From: Deltaproteobacteria bacterium
GTDB taxonomy: Bacteria; Desulfobacterota; Desulfuromonadia; Desulfuromonadales; JAAYDE01
Reading direction: 5' to 3'
Assembly: GCA_017417085.1 (NCBI GenBank)
Contig: JAFPZV010000021.1
Location: forward strand, 1-11,432
Length of the DNA stretch: 11,432 nt
In this document: one piece after another, positions 1 to 6,675 of the stretch
Numbering within the stretch: the first letter of the stretch is position 1
Layout of the letters: each line of letters starts with the position of its first letter
Notes under the pieces: model-generated
Told to the model about the DNA's origin: nothing
What the model saw: only the letters and a program-made list of their open reading frames with translations
The model's database searches: none
Position numbers and translations under genes: made by a program

Positions 1-1149
1 AAGGAACCCCTGGGCACCAAGGGGGCGCGCATCACCTCCTACATCACGCTGCCAGGACGCCATCTGGTCTTCATGCCGACGGTCAATCATGTGGGTGTAT
101 CCAGACGTATCGAAAACGAACAGGAGCGGGAACGGCTGCGCGCGCTGGCAACAGAGCTCCGCCGGCCGGGCGGCGGTTTTATCGTCCGTACCGCGGCGGA
201 CGGGAAAGGGCTGGAGGAACTGGCCGCCGACGCCGCCTATCTGACCGCCATCTGGGACAATATCCAGCGGGAGAGAAAGCAGAAAAAATCCCCCTGCCTG
301 CTCCATCCCGATCTGGATATCACCTGCCGGGTGCTGCGCGACGTGCTCACCGAAGACGTCAACCGCCTGATCGTGGATTCCGAGGAGGAGCTCGAGAAGA
401 TTAACCAGTTTCTGCACACCTTCATGCCGAAGCTGGAGATCGCCACCAAGCTGTACAGCGATGCCGAACCGATTTTTGACGCTTTCGGCATCGAAGACGA
501 AATCACCCGGGCGCTTTCCCGCAAGGTCTGGCTCAAAAGCGGCGGTTATATTACCATTGAGCAAACCGAAGCCCTCACCGCCATTGACGTCAATACCGGC
601 CGTTTTGTGGGCGGCCACAATCTGGAAGACACCATTTTCCGCACCAACCGTGAAGCGGCGCGGGAAATTGCCTTTCAACTGCGGCTGCGCAACATTGGGG
701 GGCTGATCGTCATCGATTTCATCGACATGGAGGAAAGCTCGCACCGCGAGGAGATCCACACGGAACTGGAAGAAGCCTTGCGCAACGATCGCAGCAAAAC
801 CAATGTGCTCAAGATTTCGGAACTGGGCCTGGTGGAGATGACCCGCAAGCGGGTACGGGAAAACCTGGGGCATATCCTGTGCGCGCCGTGCCGTCACTGC
901 GAGGGGCAGGGCTCTGTCAAAAGCTGCCCGACACTGGCCTACGAAATCCTGCGTGAACTGGAAAACCGCATGCGCAGAAAGGACGGTGGAGCGATAACCG
1001 TGGCGGCGCCGCCAGAGGTTGCGCTGTTTTTGACCGAAAGGGAACACGAGGGCATTGAAACGCTGGAACAGCGCTACCACCGCAAAATTACCGTAATTGC
1101 CCGCAGGGATGACAGCATGGACAGTTGCTACGAAATCTGCGGCGCATGA
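1..1149 (+). CDS. rng: Ribonuclease E/G family endoribonuclease, 3' part (N-terminus outside window)
   Basis: The frame is open from base 1 to the TGA at 1147-1149, giving 382 residues; roughly the first 100 residues, including most of the S1 RNA-binding domain, lie upstream of the window. RNase E/G enzymes cut single-stranded RNA in rRNA and tRNA maturation and mRNA decay. The fragment shows the family catalytic signature AIDVNTG, with the metal-binding Asp codon at 586-588, and VIDFIDM, with the second Asp at 715-717. These correspond to Asp303 and Asp346 of E. coli RNase E. A zinc-link motif CRHCEGQG follows, with Cys codons at 889-891 and 898-900. The protein ends about 80 residues after the zinc link, with no long disordered scaffold, so it is RNase G-like in size. 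Its place just before rplU-rpmA fits its ribosomal role. The E versus G naming is tentative. Confidence 0.93.
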   Translation, partial: KEPLGTKGARITSYITLPGRHLVFMPTVNHVGVSRRIENEQERERLRALATELRRPGGGFIVRTAADGKGLEELAADAAYLTAIWDNIQRERKQKKSPCLLHPDLDITCRVLRDVLTEDVNRLIVDSEEELEKINQFLHTFMPKLEIATKLYSDAEPIFDAFGIEDEITRALSRKVWLKSGGYITIEQTEALTAIDVNTGRFVGGHNLEDTIFRTNREAAREIAFQLRLRNIGGLIVIDFIDMEESSHREEIHTELEEALRNDRSKTNVLKISELGLVEMTRKRVRENLGHILCAPCRHCEGQGSVKSCPTLAYEILRELENRMRRKDGGAITVAAPPEVALFLTEREHEGIETLEQRYHRKITVIARRDDSMDSCYEICGA

Positions 1150-1172
1150 AAATCCGGAAGAGCGGGATTTTT
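1149..1172 (+). terminator. Intrinsic terminator after the RNase E/G gene
   Basis: AAAATCC (1149-1155) pairs with GGATTTT (1165-1171) around a 9-base loop, and the 3' arm runs into a T-rich tail ending at 1172. The hairpin starts at the last base of the stop codon. It ends two bases before the -35 of the rplU promoter, so it would insulate rplU from upstream transcription. The stem is AT-rich, so efficiency is uncertain. Confidence 0.55.
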
Positions 1173-1174
1173 GC

Positions 1175-1204
1175 TTGACACCATACCGTCAAGCTATGTA
1201 GAGT
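1175..1204 (+). promoter_or_regulatory. Sigma-70-type promoter for rplU-rpmA
   Basis: A perfect -35 TTGACA (1175-1180) is followed by an 18-base spacer and a -10 TAGAGT (1199-1204; 4 of 6 to TATAAT). Transcription would start near 1211, leaving a leader of about 45 bases before the rplU start. The same hexamers and spacing recur upstream of bamD. Confidence 0.6.
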
Positions 1205-1256
1205 CTCAGCTTGCGCTATTCTTTGGAACTATCATCGCATGAATGGAGTGAATCTT

Positions 1257-1565
1257 ATGTATGCTATTATCCGAACTGGAGGAAAACAATACAAAGTCGC
1301 CGAGGGTGATTCCCTCAAGGTAGAGAAACTCGGCGGTGAAATCGGATCGACGGTTGAACTGGGCGAAGTGCTGATGATCGGCGGCGAAACGGTCCGTGTA
1401 GGCACCCCGCTGATCGAGGGCGCCAAGGTTACCGCCCGCATCATGAACCATGCCAAGGATCGCAAGGTTCTGGGATTTCATCACAAACGCCGCAAAGGCT
1501 ACCGCAAAATGTTTGGACACCGGCAGATCAAGACGCATCTGCGGATTTTGAGCGTTGAAGCATAA
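1257..1565 (+). CDS. rplU: 50S ribosomal protein L21
   Basis: This 102-residue protein has the L21 hallmark start MYAIIRTGGKQYKV and the conserved C-terminal basic stretch ending KTHLRI. L21 binds 23S rRNA in the large subunit, and about 103 residues is the usual family length. An in-frame ATG at 1239 would add six residues (MNGVNL). I prefer 1257 because the family consensus begins there and GGAG at 1245-1248 sits 8 bases upstream. rpmA follows 15 bases downstream in the classic rplU-rpmA pair. Expression is presumably from the promoter at 1175-1204. Confidence 0.97.
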   Translation: MYAIIRTGGKQYKVAEGDSLKVEKLGGEIGSTVELGEVLMIGGETVRVGTPLIEGAKVTARIMNHAKDRKVLGFHHKRRKGYRKMFGHRQIKTHLRILSVEA

Positions 1566-1580
1566 AGGGGGAATGGAACA

Positions 1581-1838
1581 ATGGCACACAAGAAAGCGGG
1601 CGGAAGTTCACGCAATGGACGCGATACCTGTGGCAAACGGCTGGGACCGAAACGTTTTGACGGTCAATTCGTCACGGCGGGATCAATTCTCGTGCGGCAG
1701 CGCGGCACCACTTTTCATCCTGGCACCAACGTCGGATGCGGCAATGACTACACGCTGTTCGCCAAAATTGACGGCGTGGTGAAATACGAGCGCAAAGACA
1801 AATTCCGCCGCAAAATCAGCGTATATTGCGGCGAGTAA
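1581..1838 (+). CDS. rpmA: 50S ribosomal protein L27
   Basis: This 85-residue protein has the L27 start [15 protein letters not shown] and the conserved [18 protein letters not shown] block (residues 35-52). The flexible N-terminus of L27 reaches the peptidyl-transferase centre. There is no Firmicutes-type N-terminal extension needing protease removal. A G-rich ribosome binding site (about 1567-1573) precedes the ATG, and the gene lies 15 bases after rplU, so the two are almost surely cotranscribed. Cysteines at 17, 53 and 83 are somewhat unusual: Cys17 falls where many L27 proteins read NGRDS-x-x-KRLG. The fold signature is otherwise intact. Confidence 0.97.
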   Translation: MAHKKAGGSSRNGRDTCGKRLGPKRFDGQFVTAGSILVRQRGTTFHPGTNVGCGNDYTLFAKIDGVVKYERKDKFRRKISVYCGE

Positions 1839-1870
1839 TTGAAACAGGGATTGAGAAAAGATGTTCAAGC

Positions 1871-1901
1871 AAGCCCGAAGCAGTATCGCTTCGGGCTTTT
1901 T
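1871..1901 (+). terminator. Intrinsic terminator between rpmA and obg
   Basis: AAGCCCGAAG (1871-1880) is perfectly complementary to CTTCGGGCTT (1889-1898), and C1881-G1888 extends the stem to 11 bp with a 6-base loop. A run of T from 1897 to 1901 follows directly. This is a textbook Rho-independent terminator 32 bases after the rpmA stop. It should end most rplU-rpmA transcripts and limit read-through into obg, whose ATG lies 21 bases beyond the T-run. Confidence 0.85.
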
Positions 1902-1921
1902 GCGGTTTTAAGGTATTGGGC

Positions 1922-2923
1922 ATGAAATTTATCGATCGGGCCAAAATCCATGTGCAGGCGGGAGACGGCGGGCGAGGCTGCGTTGCCTTCCGGCGGGAGA
2001 AGTTTGTGCCGCGGGGCGGCCCGGACGGTGGTGACGGAGGCAACGGCGGCGCCATCCGGTTCCGGATACGGCCCGGAATGTCGTCGCTGGCGCCCTTTCA
2101 TTACAAGATCCACTTTCACGCCGAAAACGGCAAGGCGGGGAGCGGCTCCCGCAAGCATGGCCGCAACGGCGCGGACCTGATCATCGACGTCCCGCCGGGC
2201 ACCATGATCTACCGCGACGAGGATGATCAGCTCCTGGCGGACATGACCGCGGAGAGCGAGGAGATCCTTCTCTTTGCGGGAGGACGCGGCGGCCGGGGAA
2301 ACGCATCGCTTTCAAGCGCTCATAAAATTTCCTACGACGCCCAGCCCGGCATGGAAGGAGAAAGCGCCTGGCTGCGTCTGGAACTCAAACTGCTGGCGGA
2401 TGTCGGCCTGGTGGGACTGCCGAATGCCGGCAAATCCACTTTTCTCTCGGCGATCTCCAACGCCCGTCCCGAAATCGCCGACTATCCCTTCACCACGCTG
2501 ACGCCGCAGCTGGGGGTCGTCCACTACAACGACTTTCAAAGCTTTGTGGTGGCCGACATTCCGGGGCTGATTGAGGGAGCCGCCGCGGGCAAGGGCCTGG
2601 GGCACTACTTCCTGCGTCAGATAGAACGAACCCGGGTCATCCTGCATCTGCTGGATCCGCTGGCAGGTGAGGATCATGACGCGCTCGCCGCCTTTGACGC
2701 CATCAACCGCGAGCTGGAAGCCTACGATCCGGAACTTTTGAAGAAGAAGCAGCTTGTGGTACTCACCAAAATGGACGTGCCGGAAGCACGCCAGGAAGCG
2801 GAGCGGCTGGTCAAACGTTTCGGGGAACGGCATTTGCCGGTTTTCAGGGTTTCCGCCGTCACCGGCGAGGGCATGACGCCGCTCATCCGGGAGGTGGGTC
2901 ACTGTCTGGAAACACTGGCATAA
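1922..2923 (+). CDS. obg: Obg family GTPase (large-subunit assembly / stress GTPase)
   Basis: The protein has 333 residues. An N-terminal glycine-rich Obg domain (about 1-158) starts MKFIDRAKIHVQAGDGG and includes the GGPDGGDGGNGG patch at 32-43. It is followed by a GTPase domain. Visible G motifs are the P-loop GLPNAGKS (165-172), DIPG (212-215), TKMD (282-285, a variant of NKxD) and SAVTG (311-315). Obg/CgtA proteins bind the 50S subunit and act in ribosome maturation and stringent or growth control. The reading frame is open back to 1826, but the family start is at 1922, preceded by AAGG at 1910-1913. There is no long C-terminal extension. No convincing promoter lies between the terminator at 1871-1901 and the ATG, so expression probably depends on read-through from rplU-rpmA. 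Confidence 0.97.
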   Translation: MKFIDRAKIHVQAGDGGRGCVAFRREKFVPRGGPDGGDGGNGGAIRFRIRPGMSSLAPFHYKIHFHAENGKAGSGSRKHGRNGADLIIDVPPGTMIYRDEDDQLLADMTAESEEILLFAGGRGGRGNASLSSAHKISYDAQPGMEGESAWLRLELKLLADVGLVGLPNAGKSTFLSAISNARPEIADYPFTTLTPQLGVVHYNDFQSFVVADIPGLIEGAAAGKGLGHYFLRQIERTRVILHLLDPLAGEDHDALAAFDAINRELEAYDPELLKKKQLVVLTKMDVPEARQEAERLVKRFGERHLPVFRVSAVTGEGMTPLIREVGHCLETLA

Positions 2924-2951
2924 GCCAGAAGAATGGGCAAAACTGCCTTTT
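2915..2951. terminator. Possible short terminators between converging obg and parB
   Basis: Two small hairpins lie between the convergent genes. CTGGC/GCCAG (2915-2919/2924-2928) has a 4-base loop spanning the obg stop codon. GGCA/TGCC (2936-2939/2944-2947) is followed by TTTT (2948-2951), which suits the + strand. Both stems are only 4-5 bp, so termination here is plausible but weak. Confidence 0.35.
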
Positions 2952-2960
2952 CCCAAATAC

Positions 2961-3836
2961 TTACGTAAGGGAGCGATCGCTGGACAGCAGTTTGACTATC
3001 CGCAGCAGATCCTCGTGGGAGAGGTACTGTATTTCGATTTTTCCCCCATGCGTCCGCGGCTTGATAGCCACCTCCGTTTTCAAGAGATCCTTGAGATGAT
3101 TTGAAAATTCCGCAAAAGTTTCCTGGGGGAGACGTGCAGTATGCCGGGCAGCCCGGTATTTTTTCGAAGCGATTTTCCTGACCAGCTGCTCGGTTTCCCG
3201 TACGGACAGTTCCCGGGCAAGCACCTCGTTTCTGGCTTCATGAATGTCGCTCTCATCCTCCAGGCTCAGCAGGGCGCGGGCATGCCCCATGGACAGACGG
3301 GAAGCGACCACATCCTCCTGAATATCTTCCGGCAGTTTCAAAAGGCGCAGCAGATTGGTCACGGTACTGCGCTGTTTGCCCACCCGCCGGGCAACGTCAT
3401 CCTGCGAAAAATCGTAACGTTCCAGCAAAAAACTGTAGGCCCGGGCTTCCTCGATGGGATTCAGATCTTCCCGCTGCAAATTCTCGATCAGCGCCATTTC
3501 CAGAGAGCTCTGATCATCCACTTCCTCGACAACCACGGGAACTTCCTTCAAGCCGGCCTCCTGCGCCGCGCGCCAGCGGCGCTCGCCCGCAACAATCTCG
3601 AAGCACCCGTCGCCGTCGTCGAGCCTGCGCACGATCAGCGGCTGAATCACGCCCTTCTGCACCACGGAAGCGATCAGCTCCTCCAGTTTGTGCCGATCAA
3701 AGGACTTGCGCGGCTGATCGGCATTGGGACGCAATTTCTCCATTGGACACATGAAATATTTGCTGTTTTCGTCCTTCGTGTCCACCCCTTCCAGCAAGGC
3801 TCCAATGCCACGTCCGAGACCGGTTTTTTTGTTCAT
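2961..3836 (-). CDS. parB: ParB/Spo0J chromosome-partitioning protein (CTP-dependent DNA clamp)
   Basis: The protein has 291 residues. The N-terminus carries the ParA-contacting motif LGRGIGALL (7-15). The ParB/Srx CTPase domain follows, with VIQPLIVR (63-70), GERRWRA (84-90) and ENLQREDLNPIEEA (118-131). A helix-turn-helix for parS binding lies at about 145-168, and a C-terminal dimerisation region at 240-291. ParB loads at parS, slides as a CTP-gated clamp, and works with ParA and SMC in origin segregation. Its ATG overlaps the parA stop in ATGA (3833-3836), so the two are translationally coupled; AGGA inside the parA end provides the ribosome binding site. Length and motifs are typical of chromosomal ParB. 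I found no parS palindrome in the window. Confidence 0.96.
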   Translation of the reverse strand: MNKKTGLGRGIGALLEGVDTKDENSKYFMCPMEKLRPNADQPRKSFDRHKLEELIASVVQKGVIQPLIVRRLDDGDGCFEIVAGERRWRAAQEAGLKEVPVVVEEVDDQSSLEMALIENLQREDLNPIEEARAYSFLLERYDFSQDDVARRVGKQRSTVTNLLRLLKLPEDIQEDVVASRLSMGHARALLSLEDESDIHEARNEVLARELSVRETEQLVRKIASKKYRAARHTARLPQETFAEFSNHLKDLLKTEVAIKPRTHGGKIEIQYLSHEDLLRIVKLLSSDRSLT

Positions 3837-4600
3837 TGTTCTTTCCTGTCGAGTATTTCCCTGGCCAAATCGAGATACGATTTGGCGCCCTTGGATGAAA
3901 TGTCATAGAGCAGCACGGGCAGGCCGTGGCTTGGCGCCTCCGAAAGCCGGACATTGCGCGGAATAACGGTTGTAAACACCTGTTTGTCAAAGAATCCCCG
4001 CAATTCCTTTTCCACCTGCCGGGACAGATTGTTGCGGCCATCATACATGGTCAGCAAGATGCCGCATATCTTCAGATCCCGGTTGTAGGTGTTCCTGATG
4101 AGCCGGATGGTTTTCATCAGTCCGCTCAGGCCCTCCATGGCGTAATATTCGCACTGTACGGGAATAATGACGGCATGGGCGGCAATAAGAGCATTGATTG
4201 TCAGCAGTCCCATCGACGGCGGACAGTCGATGATGACAAACTCATAGGTCTCATCAAGACCCTGCAGAACGCCCTTTAAAATCTGTTCACGATTTTCCAT
4301 CCCCACCAGTTCAATTTCGGCGCCAACCAGGCTGTCGCTGGAAGGCACCAGATCCAGACTGGGAAGAGGCGTTTTCACTATTATTTCCTCCAGCGAGATC
4401 TTTTCAAAAAAAATGTTGTAAATACTCTTGCTTATATCTTTTTTGTCAATTCCGACCCCGCTGCCGGCATTGGCCTGGGGATCGAGATCGATCAACAGGG
4501 TTTTTTTCTCGGCAACCGCCAGCGATGCCGCCAAATTGACTGCCGTGGTCGTTTTTCCCACTCCGCCCTTCTGATTGGCTATCGCGAAAATTTCCAGCAT
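3833..4600 (-). CDS. parA: ParA/Soj chromosome-partitioning ATPase
   Basis: The protein has 255 residues, a size typical of chromosomal ParA/Soj without the N-terminal HTH of many plasmid ParA proteins. It has a deviant Walker A, KGGVGKTT (11-18, with the signature Lys at 11), a Walker A' IDLDPQ (37-42) and a Walker B IIDCPP (123-128). The C-terminal segment IPRNVRLSEAPSHG (213-226) carries the Arg implicated in non-specific DNA binding in Soj homologues. ATP-bound dimers coat the nucleoid, and ParB stimulates ATP hydrolysis to drive origin movement. It lies 79 bases downstream of mlaA, separated by hairpins, and overlaps parB by four bases. The ribosome binding site is weak. I saw no convincing promoter in the gap, so transcription may come from read-through or from inside mlaA. 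Confidence 0.97.
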   Translation of the reverse strand: MLEIFAIANQKGGVGKTTTAVNLAASLAVAEKKTLLIDLDPQANAGSGVGIDKKDISKSIYNIFFEKISLEEIIVKTPLPSLDLVPSSDSLVGAEIELVGMENREQILKGVLQGLDETYEFVIIDCPPSMGLLTINALIAAHAVIIPVQCEYYAMEGLSGLMKTIRLIRNTYNRDLKICGILLTMYDGRNNLSRQVEKELRGFFDKQVFTTVIPRNVRLSEAPSHGLPVLLYDISSKGAKSYLDLAREILDRKEQ

Positions 4601-4638
4601 TTCTCAAGTTCTCTTTTTTGGTTCATCCGTCGTTGATA

Positions 4639-4679
4639 AAAGCCCCCGTTTCGGGGGAAAGCCACAAGCGGGCCTTGTG
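4639..4679 (-). terminator. Tandem hairpins / terminator between mlaA and parA
   Basis: On the - strand, just after the mlaA stop, CACAAG (4679-4674) pairs with CTTGTG (4668-4663). Then CCCCCG (4657-4652) pairs with CGGGGG (4648-4643) around an AAA loop and is followed by CTTTTA. The second hairpin is a compact GC-rich stem with a short T-run (4641-4638), consistent with Rho-independent termination of the mla operon. Because the T-run is only four bases, partial read-through into parA is likely. Confidence 0.6.
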
Positions 4680-5408
4680 CTACTTCCGGACCTGCCCTTC
4701 CCGCCGCTGAACATAGGCGTTGCGAATGAAAAGATAGGGATCGACCTCGTCCTTTCGTATGCCTTCATACGTATCCTTGTCGAGCGAGATTTCATTGACC
4801 GCATCGGCGGCCTTCAGCGCCGTATTCTCCCACCAGTTCAGCACATAGGTCTGGGGCCTGAGGAAAGTGTCCGCCACGGTGCCGATGCCATCACGCACAC
4901 TGGACGGGCCCAGAAAGGGCAGCACCAGATAGCAGCCATGCCCCACTCCATAGTTTCCCATGGTCTGCCCGAAATCCTCCGGGTCGAGCTTCCTGAAACC
5001 GTTTTCCGAAGCCGGATCGAGCAAACCGAATACACCCACCGTACTGTTAAAGAAAAAACGGCCCAGTTCGTTGCCGGCCTTACGAAATTTGAGCTGCAGA
5101 AGCGAATTGGCAAAACGCACCGGCGCACCCAAATTGGAAAAAAAGTTGCTTACGGCGATCCGTCCTGGTTCAGGAACCACACGCCAGCCCCGCGCCACCG
5201 GTTTGGCGACATACATGTAGACCTTGTCATTGAACCAAAACAGCCCACGGTTGATCCGCTCCAGAGGATCGGCGATACGCACTTCCTGGCCGCTGTCGCC
5301 AAAGGGATCGTCCAATTCGCCGTCCGGCGCGGCCGCTTCGCCGGCAGCCCACAGCGGAGACGCTCCAACCCAGATCAGCAACAGAAACAGCACGACGAAC
5401 CTTTTCAT
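4680..5408 (-). CDS. mlaA: MlaA/VacJ family outer-membrane phospholipid transport protein
   Basis: The protein has 242 residues. MlaA sits in the inner leaflet of the outer membrane and removes mislocalised phospholipid from the outer leaflet. Family motifs are DPLERINRGLFWFND (47-61), FANSLLQ (98-104), FFFNSTVGVFGLLDPAS (117-133) and DFGQTMGNYGVGHGCYLVLPFLGPSSVRD (143-171, quoted only to place the conserved block). The N-terminus is a cleavable signal peptide, with hydrophobic core VVLFLLLIWVGA and probable cleavage after PLWA. There is no lipobox cysteine, although E. coli MlaA is a lipoprotein. The gene lies 23 bases after mlaD with GGGGA upstream of its ATG, so it is the last gene of the methyltransferase-mlaEFD-mlaA operon. 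Confidence 0.92.
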   Translation of the reverse strand: MKRFVVLFLLLIWVGASPLWAAGEAAAPDGELDDPFGDSGQEVRIADPLERINRGLFWFNDKVYMYVAKPVARGWRVVPEPGRIAVSNFFSNLGAPVRFANSLLQLKFRKAGNELGRFFFNSTVGVFGLLDPASENGFRKLDPEDFGQTMGNYGVGHGCYLVLPFLGPSSVRDGIGTVADTFLRPQTYVLNWWENTALKAADAVNEISLDKDTYEGIRKDEVDPYLFIRNAYVQRREGQVRK

Positions 5409-5431
5409 GTTTTTCCCCTGTCAGCGCAAAA

Positions 5432-5878
5432 TCATTGCTTTTCAAAAATATACTTGCTCAGCAGCTCTTCCAGAATGACTGCCGACTCAGTTTCGGAAAT
5501 TTTGCCGCCCGGCTGGATCCGTTCGGGGGATCCTCCCGGCGAGATATTAACATATTTGTCTCCGATAATGCCGGAGGTGCGAATGGAGGCGATGCTGTCC
5601 TCCTGAATCTGAACACCGGGCTGAATCGCCATTTTTATACGTGCCCGATAGCTGTCACTATCCAGGGTGATACTGGCGACACGCCCGATCCTGACACCGG
5701 CGATCTCGACCGCAGCGCCGGCTTTCAAACCGGAAACCGTCGTAAAATCGGCCTCAACCGTATAGGTATGGTCGTTGAACAGATTGAGATTCCCCAGTTT
5801 AATCGAGAGATAGGCGACGCATAAAAAACCGGCCACCAAAAACATGCCCACAGCCATTTCCAGACTGAAGCGCTTCAT
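5432..5878 (-). CDS. mlaD: MlaD-type MCE-domain substrate-binding protein
   Basis: The protein has 148 residues. It has one N-terminal membrane anchor (about 8-28, MAVGMFLVAGFLCVAYL) and a single periplasmic MCE domain (about 38-115) with GLKAGAAVEIAGVRIGRV and IIGDKYVNI. MlaD forms a hexameric ring on the MlaFE transporter and channels phospholipids. A longer frame starts at 5905, but I chose 5878. That ATG overlaps the mlaF stop as ATGA (5875-5878), is preceded by AGGAGGAG, and starts MKRFSLEMAVG in the family manner. E. coli MlaD is about 35 residues longer, mainly at the C-terminus, so this is a compact version. Confidence 0.93.
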   Translation of the reverse strand: MKRFSLEMAVGMFLVAGFLCVAYLSIKLGNLNLFNDHTYTVEADFTTVSGLKAGAAVEIAGVRIGRVASITLDSDSYRARIKMAIQPGVQIQEDSIASIRTSGIIGDKYVNISPGGSPERIQPGGKISETESAVILEELLSKYIFEKQ

Positions 5879-6654
5879 ATTTTCATCTCCTCCTGCCTGC
5901 TCCAATAGATGGGCCCCATCGTCTCCTCGACAAAGGCCCGTATCAGCGGATCCTGCGTCATCTGGAATTCCTCCGGAGGCAAACAGCCATGAATGAGGCC
6001 GCCCGACACCAGGGCCACATAGTCCGCCAGTTTGAAAATTTTGGGCACATCGTGACTCACGATCACCGCAGTATACCGCAACTGTTTCTGGATACGGTGA
6101 AACAGACGGTAAATTTCGTTGCTGCGGCTGACATCCAGCCCCGTCGTTGGTTCATCCAGAAAGACGATCTGCGGATCGAGGATCAAGGCCCGCGCCAGCC
6201 CCACCCGTTTCTTCATGCCGCCACTGAGCTGGGCCGGGTATTTGCCGCCGGCATCCTCCATATCCATCAGCGCCAGTTTTTCCATCACCCTGGAGCGGAT
6301 CTCCCCTTCGGAGCAACGAGTCCTTTCCCGCAGCGGCAGGGCGATGTTGTCGAACACCGTCATGGAATCGAACAAGGCCACATTCTGGAACAGAACGCCG
6401 TAGTGTTTGCGGACTTCCTTCAGTTCCTCCTTGCCAATACGCGCCAGATCCCGCCCCAGCACCCGCACCTGACCGCGATCCGGCCTGAGCAGCCCCAGCA
6501 TGTGCCTGAGCAGCACGCTTTTGCCCTGCCCGCTTCCGCCAACTATCACCATCGTGGTACCCTGCCGCACGGTCAAATTGACGCCGGAAAGCACCTGCTG
6601 GCCGTTAAAGGATTTGTACACATCAACAACTTCGATAACCGCATCGTTATCCAT
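5875..6654 (-). CDS. mlaF: MlaF-type ABC transporter ATP-binding protein
   Basis: This 259-residue ABC ATPase has a Walker A GGSGQGKS (39-46), a Q-loop Gln90 in LFQNVALFDSMTVFDN, the signature LSGGM (143-147), a Walker B IVFLDEP (163-169) and the switch His201 in VIVSHD. The segment following the Q-loop and the LSGGMKKRVGLARAL block are characteristic of the MlaF/Ttg2A family. MlaF powers phospholipid movement through MlaE. It follows mlaE by 21 bases and overlaps mlaD by four. The ribosome binding site is poor, with GGGG unusually far from the ATG, so coupling to mlaE translation may matter. No MlaB (STAS protein), which stabilises MlaF in E. coli, is encoded beside it. Confidence 0.94.
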   Translation of the reverse strand: MDNDAVIEVVDVYKSFNGQQVLSGVNLTVRQGTTMVIVGGSGQGKSVLLRHMLGLLRPDRGQVRVLGRDLARIGKEELKEVRKHYGVLFQNVALFDSMTVFDNIALPLRERTRCSEGEIRSRVMEKLALMDMEDAGGKYPAQLSGGMKKRVGLARALILDPQIVFLDEPTTGLDVSRSNEIYRLFHRIQKQLRYTAVIVSHDVPKIFKLADYVALVSGGLIHGCLPPEEFQMTQDPLIRAFVEETMGPIYWSRQEEMKI

Positions 6655-6675
6655 AGGGAAAAGGCCCCAAAAGTT

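Noticed and set aside
1826..1921. 32-residue N-terminal extension of Obg
   Set aside because: It would be encoded by the rpmA stop region and the terminator hairpin; the Obg family starts at the MKFIDRAKI segment.
4575..5606. 343-residue open frame on the + strand
   Set aside because: It is antisense to mlaA and mlaD, crosses two genes and a terminator, and shows no family motif.
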